Below, one piece after another: positions 47,502-57,303 of a stretch of 64,000 bases of DNA. The stretch covers positions 310,001 through 374,000 of the forward strand of contig NZ_JACFRN010000001.1 in NCBI RefSeq assembly GCF_016100975.1. Reading direction: 5' to 3'. Position numbers and translations under genes: made by a program. Origin of the DNA: Lactobacillus sp. W8174. GTDB lineage: Bacteria; Bacillota; Bacilli; Lactobacillales; Lactobacillaceae. The notes beneath the pieces were generated by a model. That model saw only the letters and a list, made by a program, of their open reading frames with translations. It was not told the DNA's origin and did not search any database. How positions within the stretch are numbered: position 1 is the first letter of the stretch; each line of letters begins with the position of its first letter.

Positions 47502-48867
47502 AGATTTCATCAAAAAATATACTAAGCTTTTAGGTAAGCAAAAGGCTGATCAACTTTTTAAGGCAATTAGTGAAAATTCCAAAAACGCATATCGGATTAA
47601 TTCATTAAAAGAAAATCAAACTCTTTCTTATGATCAACGTGAAAAAATCCCATTAGTTCCTGGTGCCTATTACGGCAAAATAAGTGGAAAAGATCCTGAA
47701 TGGGTAAGCGGAACAGTGTATTCACAAGAACCAGCTGCAATGTTTCCTGCTTTTTTTCTTGAAGCTCAACCTGGAGAAAAAATTCTCGATTTATGTGCAG
47801 CTCCTGGTGGCAAAAGTACTGCAATTGGCGCGCAACTAAAAGGTCAGGGACTTTTGTTAGCAAATGAAATTTCTCTTAGCCGCGCAAAAATTTTACGTGA
47901 AAATCTAGAACGTTGGGGAGTAACCAATGCACTAATCACGAGTGAAAAACCAGAAAAATTAACAAAATATTTTTCGCGGTATTTTGATAAAATTCTAGTT
48001 GATGCTCCTTGTAGCGGTGAGGGCATGTTTCGCAAAGACCCTCAAGCCATTGAATATTGGTCACAGGATTACGTAATTTTTTGTCAGCAACGACAAAAAG
48101 AGATTTTATCTGCTGCAGTTCAAATGCTTAAGCCAGGAGGAGAACTAATTTATTCAACTTGTACATTTGCTCCAGAAGAAAATGAACAAATAGTTGCTTG
48201 GCTAACTAAAGCTTTTGGTTTTACAATATTGCCACTAAAAATAAACGAACAAAATATTGACCATGGTCATCCTGAATGGTCTGATAATAATATTGAGTTA
48301 GTTAAAACAGCACGATTTTGGCCTACTGCTAATATTGGAGAAGGACAGTATGTGGCAAAGTTAAGGCTTGATGAAAAAATTAAGGATCAAACTTTCACGT
48401 CGACAAGCAAAAAGTCAACACACAAAAAGAAACAAAGAAATGCTTTAACCAAATCGGATATGGATTTGATTTCAAGCGTGTTAGATAAATTTAAATTGCC
48501 TCCTGAGATCGAGAACTGGCAAGTAAGTTGTCAGGTACGCAATAATCACGTTTTTATTCCGGCCATAAATACAAATTCTGATACTCATCTTAGGATTTTA
48601 GCCAATGGTGTTGAGTTAGGTGTTTTAAAGAAAAACCGGTTTGAACCAGGACATCAACTGGCGATGGTTTTAGCAGAACAAAAACAAAATAGAGTAGTTG
48701 ACTTAGATAATGACAATTATTTGAAGTATTTGCATGGAGAAACTATTAAAACTGACTCAGCTATAACTGGTTTTATTCTGGTCAGTTTTAAAAACTTTAT
48801 CTTAGGCTTTGGCAAAATCAGCAATCATATTATTAAAAACTATTATCCTAAAGGATTACGAATTTAG
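47485..48867 (+). CDS. RsmB/NOP family RNA (cytosine-5) methyltransferase (RsmF/YebU-like)
   Basis: This 460-residue protein has a SAM site (ILDLCAAPGGKSTAIGAQL, about residue 97), the two family cysteines in VDAPCSGEGMFRKD and YSTCTFAPEENE, and a C-terminal RNA-binding extension of about 180 residues as in RsmF/YebU. It methylates cytosine in RNA, most likely rRNA; the exact site is not deduced. The AAAGGAA ribosome-binding site lies inside the preceding gene. Confidence 0.9.
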   Translation: MPKLPEDFIKKYTKLLGKQKADQLFKAISENSKNAYRINSLKENQTLSYDQREKIPLVPGAYYGKISGKDPEWVSGTVYSQEPAAMFPAFFLEAQPGEKILDLCAAPGGKSTAIGAQLKGQGLLLANEISLSRAKILRENLERWGVTNALITSEKPEKLTKYFSRYFDKILVDAPCSGEGMFRKDPQAIEYWSQDYVIFCQQRQKEILSAAVQMLKPGGELIYSTCTFAPEENEQIVAWLTKAFGFTILPLKINEQNIDHGHPEWSDNNIELVKTARFWPTANIGEGQYVAKLRLDEKIKDQTFTSTSKKSTHKKKQRNALTKSDMDLISSVLDKFKLPPEIENWQVSCQVRNNHVFIPAINTNSDTHLRILANGVELGVLKKNRFEPGHQLAMVLAEQKQNRVVDLDNDNYLKYLHGETIKTDSAITGFILVSFKNFILGFGKISNHIIKNYYPKGLRI

Positions 48868-48881
48868 AGAAAGAAAAAAGA

Positions 48882-49667
48882 ATGATTAAACTAATCGCTA
48901 CCGATATGGATGGAACTTGGCTAACAGACCAAAAAACTTATGATCAAGACTTATTTTTGCAAGAATTTCAAATAATGCAAAAAAGAGCTATAAAGTTTGT
49001 CGTTGCAAGTGGAAACCAATTTGAAAATTTGTACTCCCGATTTCCCCAAGTGGCTAATCAGCTTTATTACATTGCTGATAATGGGGCACTCGTAGCTCAA
49101 GGCAGGCAAGTAATTCATGTTGAGTGCCTTTCTGAAGAAGACTGGCTCACGATTTTACAAATCATCCAAGAATATGATGAAAAAGTAACGGTTTCTGGTC
49201 TCGCAAGTGCATATATTTTAAAAAGTGATGGTCCTGAATATGCAGAAGATTTGAAAAAATATTATGAAAAACTGACAGTTGTTGAGAATTTTAATCATCT
49301 GGATGATCAAGTTTTTAAGGTCACTTTTGACGTTCCAGAAAATAGAATGGTTAAACTTTTAGAAGAACTTAAGCGGAAATATCCGCAAATTGGTTTTGTT
49401 TCCGGTTCAGCGACATCAATAGATATGTCGACAAAAGGCATGAATAAAGCACGAGGTTTGCAATATTTGGGCAACAAATACAAGATTAGTCCAAAGGAAA
49501 TGGTTTCTTTTGGCGATAGTGGTAACGATGTGGGAATGTTAAAATATGCAGGCAGTAGTTATGCTACTGGAACAGCTCTTCCGAGTGCCAAAAAAGCTGC
49601 CAACCACATTATAGGTTCCAGTAATGATAGTGCTGTTCAAAAGGAAATATGGCGTTTATTAAAGTAA
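48882..49667 (+). CDS. Cof-type HAD phosphatase
   Basis: This 261-residue protein has HAD motif I (ATDMDGTWL), a cap domain in the middle, the motif III lysine region (STKGMNKARGLQYL) and motif IV (SFGDSGNDVGML). Cof-like phosphatases act on sugar phosphates and cofactors such as FMN or PLP, and the substrate is not predictable. It follows the methyltransferase gene by 14 bases. Confidence 0.88.
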   Translation: MIKLIATDMDGTWLTDQKTYDQDLFLQEFQIMQKRAIKFVVASGNQFENLYSRFPQVANQLYYIADNGALVAQGRQVIHVECLSEEDWLTILQIIQEYDEKVTVSGLASAYILKSDGPEYAEDLKKYYEKLTVVENFNHLDDQVFKVTFDVPENRMVKLLEELKRKYPQIGFVSGSATSIDMSTKGMNKARGLQYLGNKYKISPKEMVSFGDSGNDVGMLKYAGSSYATGTALPSAKKAANHIIGSSNDSAVQKEIWRLLK

Positions 49668-49680
49668 ATTATTGTCAAAT

Positions 49681-49723
49681 AAAAATGAGTACCAAGATTT
49701 TTAAAATTTCCGTACTCATTTTT
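49681..49723. terminator. Bidirectional terminator between the HAD gene and fni
   Basis: AAAAATGAGTAC (49681-49692) pairs perfectly with GTACTCATTTTT (49712-49723). The A- and T-rich ends let it serve both convergent units. Confidence 0.8.
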
Positions 49724-49725
49724 AT

Positions 49726-50742
49726 TTATAATAACTGATCAATAATAGTTTTTAGTGAAAAGTCATAATATTTATCAATCTTGGTTAGATCAGAGAGATC
49801 GTTTTGACCGTAAATTGCAAGAAGACAAGCAAGTTCATATTGCCATTCTTCAATAAGGTTTTGCAGGTAATCTGCATCATGCTTAAGTAATGCCTGTAAA
49901 AATACATTAGAAATTCCCACAAATTTTCCACCTAAGCAAAGCCCCTTAAAAACATCTAACGGATTACGCACACCACCAGAAACAGTAAATTCAACTTGCT
50001 CTTTGGCTGCCATTAAACTCGAAATAACGGTGGGTAAGCCAATATTATTTAAATAAAAAACATTATTAGTATTACGAGCATTTTCTATCTGAGCAAAATT
50101 AGTTCCGCCACTTCCTGCAACGTCATAAAATCTAAAGCCTTCATTTTTTAATGAACGAATTGTCTCTCTGTCTAATCCAAAACCGACTTCTTTTATAATA
50201 ATTGGAACTGTTACTTTCTGACGCAGCTCTTTTAAGTTATCAAGCCAATAAAAATCTCGATCACCCTCTGGCATAGCTATTTCCTGTACCACATTTAGGT
50301 GTATTTGCAATGCATCAGCTTTTAGCTCTGTCACAATCTTTTCAGCTTGTTCGGCTGAAGTCTTTGCATTAACATTTGCTATTAAAGCGCCATCAGGATC
50401 TTGTTGTCTTGCAATCAAAAAGCTATCTAGTAAATCAGGTTCTTTAGTTAAAATACTGGCAGAACCTAATGCTAATGCAATATTTGTTTTTTCGGCTATT
50501 CGACCTAATTCTTTATTAATCAGATAAGATCTGTGAGATCCACCAGTCATAGCATTAATAAAAAAGGGGGCTGCAACTTTTTTACCAAACATTGTAGTTT
50601 GTATGGTTCGGTGATCAACTTTAGTTTCTGGTAATGCAGGGCGTACTAAGTGCATTTTATCAAAACTATTTGTTTTTTCATTTTGATAAAATTTTTGTGC
50701 CAAAACTAAATGTTCCTCTTTACGATTAGATCTGATTGACAT
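49726..50742 (-). CDS. fni: Type 2 isopentenyl-diphosphate isomerase
   Basis: This FMN- and NADPH-dependent enzyme interconverts IPP and DMAPP. The 338-residue protein shows FINAMTGGSHRSYLIN, the GSASI segment, IIIKEVGFGLDRET, YDVAGSGGTNFAQIE and FTVSGGVRNPLDV, typical of the type 2 enzyme. It is the last gene of the four-gene mevalonate operon, 17 bases after mvaK2. Confidence 0.94.
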   Translation of the reverse strand: MSIRSNRKEEHLVLAQKFYQNEKTNSFDKMHLVRPALPETKVDHRTIQTTMFGKKVAAPFFINAMTGGSHRSYLINKELGRIAEKTNIALALGSASILTKEPDLLDSFLIARQQDPDGALIANVNAKTSAEQAEKIVTELKADALQIHLNVVQEIAMPEGDRDFYWLDNLKELRQKVTVPIIIKEVGFGLDRETIRSLKNEGFRFYDVAGSGGTNFAQIENARNTNNVFYLNNIGLPTVISSLMAAKEQVEFTVSGGVRNPLDVFKGLCLGGKFVGISNVFLQALLKHDADYLQNLIEEWQYELACLLAIYGQNDLSDLTKIDKYYDFSLKTIIDQLL

Positions 50743-50759
50743 AATTTTCCTCTGTTCTT

Positions 50760-51842
50760 CTAATCAGCAACTCGAATTTGGTGTACACGAAAGTCCAAAG
50801 GCATTATCCCGTTTTGACGCCATTTATCTTCAAGAAAAGCAGTATCTGTATTCCTGTCTGCAATTACAATGCCACAATCACCATTACCGGCACCTGAAGT
50901 CTTAGCTGCTCCACCAAATGATTCCGCAATGTTAATTAGTTTAGAAAGTCGTGGTATCTCAATGGCAATTTGATTTATTTGCGCAAAGTGCTGCAACAAT
51001 TTACGATTGACACGAATTTGTTTTTTAATTATCTGAATATCATTATGTTCAAAGCCAGCAATCATTTTGAGAACGCATTTGCGTGAAAGCCTAAGAAACT
51101 CCTGGTATTGACCGTTTAAAGCAGCTTTATTTGCGTTAGTTTCATCAACCAGCCTTGAGGTTGATGCTGGCTTTTGACTCCAGCCAATCATTAATTTTAA
51201 ACCGGCAGGAGGGGTCAGAAGCTGAATTTTAAGTCCAGGCCAAGCCTCGTTCAGTACTTCAGATAAAGATTTGTGTGCTAATTCATCAGCAAGCCATTGC
51301 TTATCAAAAGTTTGAAAAGCAATCCAGCCACCATAAACACTTGCAGCAATGTCACCGGCTGAACCATTACCTTGCACAGAATAATGTGAAATGGCTGATA
51401 GTTTATAAACTAATTCGTTACTGAAAGGCACATCGTAAAAACGGAGTATTGCTTTAACTGTGGCTACAGTCACTGCCGCACTAGAGCCTAAACCATACTT
51501 TTTGCCATCAGAAGAATCTAGATCAGAATTAACATATAAATCATAAACCTTCATCTTGACTTTTTGTTCTAAACAAAAACGTTCCGTGTAAGAAATTGCG
51601 GCCAAAATATACTCAAAAGGATTATCACGGTTGTCAATAACCATTTTTGCTCCTCGTCTTATCCAGTGAATGGAACTTTGAGAATACTGTTTAGAATGAA
51701 TTAAACCAGTTTTCGATTTTGACTTAATAATTGAAACACGAATAAATTGATTAACTGCCACCAAGATAGCGGGACAATCTTGTTCTAATACGGCGTATTC
51801 GCCAGCTATGTATAATTTACCGGGTGCTTGTTCTGTTATCAA
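50760..51842 (-). CDS. mvaK2: Phosphomevalonate kinase
   Basis: It phosphorylates mevalonate 5-phosphate to the diphosphate. The 360-residue GHMP kinase has PGKLYIAGEYAVLEQDCPA at the N-terminus, the ATP-binding KKYGLGSSAAVTVATVKA, and a C-terminal AAKTSGAGNGDCGI. It lies 36 bases after mvaD and 17 before fni. Confidence 0.93.
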   Translation of the reverse strand: MITEQAPGKLYIAGEYAVLEQDCPAILVAVNQFIRVSIIKSKSKTGLIHSKQYSQSSIHWIRRGAKMVIDNRDNPFEYILAAISYTERFCLEQKVKMKVYDLYVNSDLDSSDGKKYGLGSSAAVTVATVKAILRFYDVPFSNELVYKLSAISHYSVQGNGSAGDIAASVYGGWIAFQTFDKQWLADELAHKSLSEVLNEAWPGLKIQLLTPPAGLKLMIGWSQKPASTSRLVDETNANKAALNGQYQEFLRLSRKCVLKMIAGFEHNDIQIIKKQIRVNRKLLQHFAQINQIAIEIPRLSKLINIAESFGGAAKTSGAGNGDCGIVIADRNTDTAFLEDKWRQNGIMPLDFRVHQIRVAD

Positions 51843-51878
51843 AAGAATTAAATCTCCTAATCAATTAATTTATATTAA

Positions 51879-52838
51879 TTAGTTCAGACATGAAATACCT
51901 GGACCAAAACTTGCATTTATTATGTTAACATTATCAAATTCGGATACAAACCTATTAGTAATATCTTTTACATTTTTTAATTGACTTAAGATTTTTATAT
52001 TAGGTCCGGCATCTATTGTAAAGTAACATTCTATACCAAGTCGACGTAAATCAGCTACAAGTTTGATTGCTTTAATAGTTGCAGGTTCAAAATATGTGAA
52101 ACCTGGTTGTGCACATAAATTGACTGCATGCATTTCACAAGCATTCAGTTCTGCCAAACTGCCAATAGTTGAAAAATCATTTGCTTTAATAGCGCTAATC
52201 ATTTGTTTTAATTCTGTTTGATTACGCGCAATCCAAGGTATAAAAAAGGGCGATGTTTGCGCCTGCTTCATCCCTTGAGTGGAAGACAAATCTTTTTGCT
52301 GGTTATTCAGCTCAACCACAAGCAATCGCAAATCTATGTCAGGCTTTTCATCTAAAGCATAGGCATAAGATGATTCATCATCGTGTCCTTTTCGCCAAAT
52401 AGCAAAACCACCATAAATTGACCTGCTGGCTGATCCTGAACCTAAACGAGCCAAACGAGAAAGTTCAACAGGGGACAAATTAAAACCATAATGTAGGCAA
52501 AAAGCTCCAGCTAAAGCCGCAAAAGCTGAACTAGAAGAGGCTAATCCTGCAGCTGTTGGAACATGATTATATGATTCAACTTTTAATTTGCCGGTCACAG
52601 CAAATTTATTTTGTAGCAATTTTAAGAAAGAAAAAACGCGGCTGCTGCTTTGTCCATTTTGTTTGACGCCATTTAGCCAAAATTGATTTTCTAAACTATC
52701 TGAAATTTTGGTATCAGTATAAAATTTATCAAGTGTCATTGACAAACTGGTCATCAGAGGTAACCGTAAACCTGAATTTGCTTTGCCCCAATATTTGATC
52801 AACGCAATATTTGTATGGGCACGAACTGTTTTTTCCAT
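51879..52838 (-). CDS. mvaD: Diphosphomevalonate decarboxylase
   Basis: It converts mevalonate diphosphate to isopentenyl diphosphate with ATP. The 319-residue protein has TNIALIKYWGKAN near the N-terminus, the AAGLASSSSAFAALAGAF phosphate-binding loop, GSGSASRSIYGGFAIW and a C-terminal FTIDAGPNIKIL. It starts 5 bases after mvk. Confidence 0.95.
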   Translation of the reverse strand: MEKTVRAHTNIALIKYWGKANSGLRLPLMTSLSMTLDKFYTDTKISDSLENQFWLNGVKQNGQSSSRVFSFLKLLQNKFAVTGKLKVESYNHVPTAAGLASSSSAFAALAGAFCLHYGFNLSPVELSRLARLGSGSASRSIYGGFAIWRKGHDDESSYAYALDEKPDIDLRLLVVELNNQQKDLSSTQGMKQAQTSPFFIPWIARNQTELKQMISAIKANDFSTIGSLAELNACEMHAVNLCAQPGFTYFEPATIKAIKLVADLRRLGIECYFTIDAGPNIKILSQLKNVKDITNRFVSEFDNVNIINASFGPGISCLN

Positions 52839-52843
52839 AAAAA

Positions 52844-53752
52844 TTATATTTCCTCAATCCAACTATTTGCAGCTATTTTTTGACATTTATCGGCTATTTT
52901 GACAGCATCTTCATGCTCTGGGCACAAAGCAATTACAATTCCGCCCAAGCCACTACCAGATAATTTAAAACCTAAAGCACCATTTGCAAGAGCAATTTTT
53001 TGCAAACGATCGATTTTGACAGTCGAAAGCTTAAACGAATGGAGTATCTCTTGTGCCCGATTAAAATATGAACCTATCTTTGCAGCATCTTTGTTCAACC
53101 AGGCGATTTTAGTCTCGTCTGCCAGTTTGCCTAGTTCTTTAATATTTTCTTTAACACGGGGAACTTTTATCATCAAATCATGAACCTGACTAACCGCTTT
53201 TTTGGTACTGCCTAATTCACCCGTATCCATTATAAGCAAAGTTGCGCCTAATTTAGCTTTAAGCGGTTTGGGACCTTCTTTTTGATTAAAAAAGATCAGA
53301 TAATCTGAATTAACAGTTGCAGCATCAAGACCTGATGCTTTACCGTGATTGATCATTTCCGCATGATTAGTAATTTTAATTATTTCTTCTTCAGTTAAGT
53401 TAAGCTTGAAATAAGTATTCATTGCTCTGGTTGTAGCAAGAGCAACTGTTGCGCTTGAACCAAGACCACGTTCGATTGGAATCTCTCCTGTATAAGTTAT
53501 TTTCAGAGTTTCATTACTGGCAGCTTTTGTCAGCATAGTTTTAACAACATATTTTAGTCCATCATATTCAGCTGGGGACATAAAAAAAGGCCCCTGATAA
53601 TGAGCCGTATCCATCCACATTTGTTCTGCCGGTTCAACAGTAGTTTTGATATGCAATGATTTGATTGGCAACGCTAACGCATCATAGCCGTAAACTACTG
53701 AATGTTCACCTATCAGAATAACTTTTCCGTGTGCTAAAAAACTTGATTTCAT
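52844..53752 (-). CDS. mvk: Mevalonate kinase
   Basis: This is the first kinase of the lower mevalonate pathway. The 302-residue GHMP protein has KVILIGEHSVVYGYDALALP, RGLGSSATVALATTRAM, NHGKASGLDAATV and a C-terminal FKLSGSGLGGIVIAL. It leads the mvk-mvaD-mvaK2-fni operon. HMG-CoA synthase and reductase are not in the window, which is usual because they are often unlinked. Confidence 0.95.
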   Translation of the reverse strand: MKSSFLAHGKVILIGEHSVVYGYDALALPIKSLHIKTTVEPAEQMWMDTAHYQGPFFMSPAEYDGLKYVVKTMLTKAASNETLKITYTGEIPIERGLGSSATVALATTRAMNTYFKLNLTEEEIIKITNHAEMINHGKASGLDAATVNSDYLIFFNQKEGPKPLKAKLGATLLIMDTGELGSTKKAVSQVHDLMIKVPRVKENIKELGKLADETKIAWLNKDAAKIGSYFNRAQEILHSFKLSTVKIDRLQKIALANGALGFKLSGSGLGGIVIALCPEHEDAVKIADKCQKIAANSWIEEI

Positions 53753-53827
53753 TTTATTTAAGATCCTTATTGTTTGTAAAAAATTTTGGTTCCTATGCTA
53801 AAATAATGACAAAGGAGAAGAGAACAG
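53753..53827. promoter_or_regulatory. Divergent promoter region of mvk and addB
   Basis: These 75 bases must hold both promoters. On the plus strand TTGTTT (53770-53775) and TATGCT (53794-53799), 18 bases apart, could drive addB. On the minus strand a TTGTCA near 53812 could drive mvk. The AAAGGAG before addB is its ribosome-binding site. The elements overlap, so the two units may compete for polymerase. Confidence 0.45.
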
Positions 53828-56800
53828 ATGATCAAGATTTTAGTCGGTCGCCAAACCGATCCCATGCAAGAAAAAATTTTACAGGAAGCAGTACAAAATT
53901 ATCAGCACTTTCCTGATCATAAAACTTTTGTCATCGTTCCTAACCACATTAAGTTTACCACAGAAGTCAGGGCAATAAATAGAGTGGCTACTAGTCAAAA
54001 GCATACTGAACAGTCTGTCAAAAATCTACAGGTTCTATCATTTTCTCGCTTAGCTTGGTTTTTCTTAAAAGACGCCAAAAAAGGCTTGCCAACAGAACTT
54101 GATAATGCCGCTGCGGCGATGCTGCTTGCAAAAATCATTGACCAAAACAAAGAGCAGCTGCACCTTTTTCAAACTACCGACTTAAATCCAGGCTTACTAA
54201 AACAATTATACGACACCATTTTACAAGTTCGCGAAGGTAATTTGAATCTCGATGATATTGAGCTGGATACGCTCGAACTTGAAACCAAAAATAAAATTTC
54301 TGATCTCAAAGTTATTTATTCGGCTTTTATTGAAGCCATTACCGGCAAATTTTCTACCTCAAACGAGATACAGCTGCAATTAAATGAATTTTTAGCTACA
54401 CAAAAAAATTTAGATCAAGCAGACTTTTACTTTAGTGATTTTTCTCATTTTTCGTTGCAAGAATGTTTAACTGTTAAATTATTGATGACCAAAGCCCATA
54501 GCGTCACATTGGCTTTTAAAACAAAATTGGGTGATATTAACCCTAAGCCTGAACCGGGGGATTATGATTACGTCATTCAGAATACTATCAGTAAACTTTT
54601 ACAGTATATTAAAAATCATAATCTTGTACATCAAATAATAAATACAGCTGTCAATTCCAGACCCAGTAAAAGAGAACTGCTCAACGAATTTTGGACTGGA
54701 GCTGTTAGCAATATTGGTGAGCTTAAGCAAGTGCAGCTCGTGCGTGCAGATAACAGGTATGCAGAGGCGTATTATGTAGCTCATACCATTTACCAGCAAG
54801 TAGCTTTACGGCACTACCGCTACAGTGACTTCTTGGTTCTGGCACCTAATCTGCATGAATATGAAACTTATTTAACCCCAATTTTACGACAGAATCAAAT
54901 TCCTTTCTTTAATGATTTACAGCAAGAAATGAAGTATCATCCTCTAGTGGTCTTAATTGAGAATATTGCCCAGTTATTGACTAGACCTATGCAGACCCAA
55001 AACTTGCTGGCCATAATGAAAACTCGTTTAATAATACCTGACTGGTATCAAGATGAAACGGCTTATGTATATGATGTTGATCAATTAGAAAATTTTGTCC
55101 TCGCCCATGGCATCAACCATAATTTATGGCGGAGAAACTTTGCGGAATATATGGCAGCAGATGTCATAGGCTTAGATAAAATTCCTGAAGAAGTTAATAA
55201 AATAGAAAAATTAAAGAATTATTTTGTCAAACAACTTACCCAGCTTTTTCACAATTTAAAAGAAGAAAAGGATACCCAAAAGGCTATTACGACATTTTTT
55301 AATTTTTTGATTAATAATAGGGTCAATGAAGTTTTAGAAAAATGGCGTGCCGACGCCCAAGAAAGTGGTGCTTTACAAGAAGCTAGGCAGTCAGAACAGG
55401 TTTGGGATCTTTTGATCAATCTGCTGCACGATTATCTCTTGATTAACCCTGATGATTTTGATCTGGCAGGCTTTTTTGCAGTATTAATTAACGGTTTTAA
55501 GGAAGCTACATTTTCTCAAATTCCAGCTACTCTGGACGCTGTAAATTTATCCGAAATGGGTATTGTTCAAGTTAGTGGCTACAAACAAGTTTTTATTATG
55601 GGAGCAACAGTTAACGGCTTACCACAAATGCAGAATACCCCGGGCTTTTTAAGTACTGAAAATCTGGATGAATTAAAAAAAGATTTTGGCGAGGACTCCT
55701 ATATTGAAGACAAACAACAGCTAAGCAATTGGGATCAAAATTATCAGTTTGGTAATTGCCTGGCTTTAGCACAAGATAAGGTTTATTTATCGTATTCTTT
55801 AGCGACTGATGAGGGTAGCACTGTGCAGCCTTCAATTTATTATGAAAGGTTTAAAACAGCAGGTGCAGCAGAATTTTCGCAACACAATTTACCTGAAGAA
55901 TACAGTCAATTGTTATCTTTTATAACCAATCCCCAAGCAAGTTTAGGATACTTAAGTTACCTTAACCGGGCAAAAAAAGACGTTGATGTTAAAGAATTGT
56001 TAAAGCTAACCGCTAAACTTTTACCGCAAAAAACCGCTAAAGTTATGGCAGGAAGTAGTTTCATAAATGAGCCCCAAAATATCGGTCCTGATTTGGCACA
56101 AGAATTATACGGGTCAAACCTCAATTCTTCAGTTTCTCAATTGGAAACTTTTTATGAAAATTCTTATGAATATTTTTTGACATATGGCTTACACCTTCAT
56201 AAGAGATTTGAAAACGAATTTGATTTTATACAAGCTGGCAATTATTTTCACGAAACTTTTGACCGCTTAGTTAAGGAACTAAATGACCGTTCACTTGATT
56301 TAAAAGAAATTGATGATGACACATTAAAGCAGTTACTTACAATTGCACGTACTAAAATGAAAAGTGAAGCCAGATACCAGCAATTATTAAATGACCCATT
56401 TAATGAGTTTTTATTTAAATGCCTTGATCAAACTACCAGTAAAGTAGCAAGTAACTGGCACCATGCAGTTGCAAAAACACCTCTGCGTGCTAAATATTCA
56501 GAGCTAAGTTTTGGAAAAGGTGAGCAGGTACAGGGACTTAACTTTAAGGTGCCGGACATTGAAGGCAATCATTACGTTAATTTAAGAGGAAAAATAGATC
56601 GAGTTGATTTGGCTCAGGTTCCTGATCAAAACAAATTAATTGCTCAAGTAATCGACTATAAGTCCTCCGCTAAAAAATTTGATCTGGGATTATTTTACGA
56701 AGGTATTTCGTTACAAATGGTTTCATATCTAGATGTGTTGATGCAAAACCACAAATTCTTTGCTGGCTCTGAGCCACTTTCACTTTTAGGTGCTTTTTAC

Positions 56801-57301
56801 CAAACCGTTACCAGACAAACTGAAAGGCTAAATAGCAATAAGTTGTATGACAGTAATTTGCAGATCAGAGATGCTTACTTAGACGGTCAAATTAAACTTA
56901 AATATACTGGTTTAATTAATGACGACCAGCTATTAATGCTCGCGGCTGAGCCTGACTTAAATAAAGCACGTAGTACTTCTTCCCTTTATGCTGGAGTCAG
57001 TACCACAAAAGATGGCTCTTTAAAGTTTGGCGGCAGTTATTTCAATAGTGATGAACTTGAATTATTGCTGAAATACGACGAAGAGCTTATTAAAGATGCC
57101 TCTAGTCAAATTTTAGCAGGAAAAATAAAGCTGAATCCCTATAAATATGGGAATGGAAAAAATGCCTTAACTTATTCAGACTTTCGTGATATTTTCTTTT
57201 TTGATGCCATGTTGAAAGAAAATAAGTATCATCAAGTAGGGAGCCTGAAAAGGGATGAACTACTGGCAAAGATTAAAAAACGGCTAAAGGAGAGCAATTA
57301 A
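53828..57301 (+). CDS. addB: AddB (RexB) subunit of the double-strand break repair helicase-nuclease
   Basis: AddB pairs with AddA to process DNA ends for RecA. The 1157-residue protein begins [18 protein letters not shown], where the Walker A of Bacillus-type AddB is absent, and has an intact C-terminal nuclease ([12 protein letters not shown], then [13 protein letters not shown]). The four cysteines that hold a 4Fe-4S cluster in many AddB proteins are missing: the first position reads ENSYEYF and the C-terminal cluster [15 protein letters not shown]. It lies 2 bases before addA. Identity is clear from nuclease motifs and gene order. Confidence 0.93.
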   Translation: MIKILVGRQTDPMQEKILQEAVQNYQHFPDHKTFVIVPNHIKFTTEVRAINRVATSQKHTEQSVKNLQVLSFSRLAWFFLKDAKKGLPTELDNAAAAMLLAKIIDQNKEQLHLFQTTDLNPGLLKQLYDTILQVREGNLNLDDIELDTLELETKNKISDLKVIYSAFIEAITGKFSTSNEIQLQLNEFLATQKNLDQADFYFSDFSHFSLQECLTVKLLMTKAHSVTLAFKTKLGDINPKPEPGDYDYVIQNTISKLLQYIKNHNLVHQIINTAVNSRPSKRELLNEFWTGAVSNIGELKQVQLVRADNRYAEAYYVAHTIYQQVALRHYRYSDFLVLAPNLHEYETYLTPILRQNQIPFFNDLQQEMKYHPLVVLIENIAQLLTRPMQTQNLLAIMKTRLIIPDWYQDETAYVYDVDQLENFVLAHGINHNLWRRNFAEYMAADVIGLDKIPEEVNKIEKLKNYFVKQLTQLFHNLKEEKDTQKAITTFFNFLINNRVNEVLEKWRADAQESGALQEARQSEQVWDLLINLLHDYLLINPDDFDLAGFFAVLINGFKEATFSQIPATLDAVNLSEMGIVQVSGYKQVFIMGATVNGLPQMQNTPGFLSTENLDELKKDFGEDSYIEDKQQLSNWDQNYQFGNCLALAQDKVYLSYSLATDEGSTVQPSIYYERFKTAGAAEFSQHNLPEEYSQLLSFITNPQASLGYLSYLNRAKKDVDVKELLKLTAKLLPQKTAKVMAGSSFINEPQNIGPDLAQELYGSNLNSSVSQLETFYENSYEYFLTYGLHLHKRFENEFDFIQAGNYFHETFDRLVKELNDRSLDLKEIDDDTLKQLLTIARTKMKSEARYQQLLNDPFNEFLFKCLDQTTSKVASNWHHAVAKTPLRAKYSELSFGKGEQVQGLNFKVPDIEGNHYVNLRGKIDRVDLAQVPDQNKLIAQVIDYKSSAKKFDLGLFYEGISLQMVSYLDVLMQNHKFFAGSEPLSLLGAFYQTVTRQTERLNSNKLYDSNLQIRDAYLDGQIKLKYTGLINDDQLLMLAAEPDLNKARSTSSLYAGVSTTKDGSLKFGGSYFNSDELELLLKYDEELIKDASSQILAGKIKLNPYKYGNGKNALTYSDFRDIFFFDAMLKENKYHQVGSLKRDELLAKIKKRLKESN

Positions 57302-57303
57302 AA

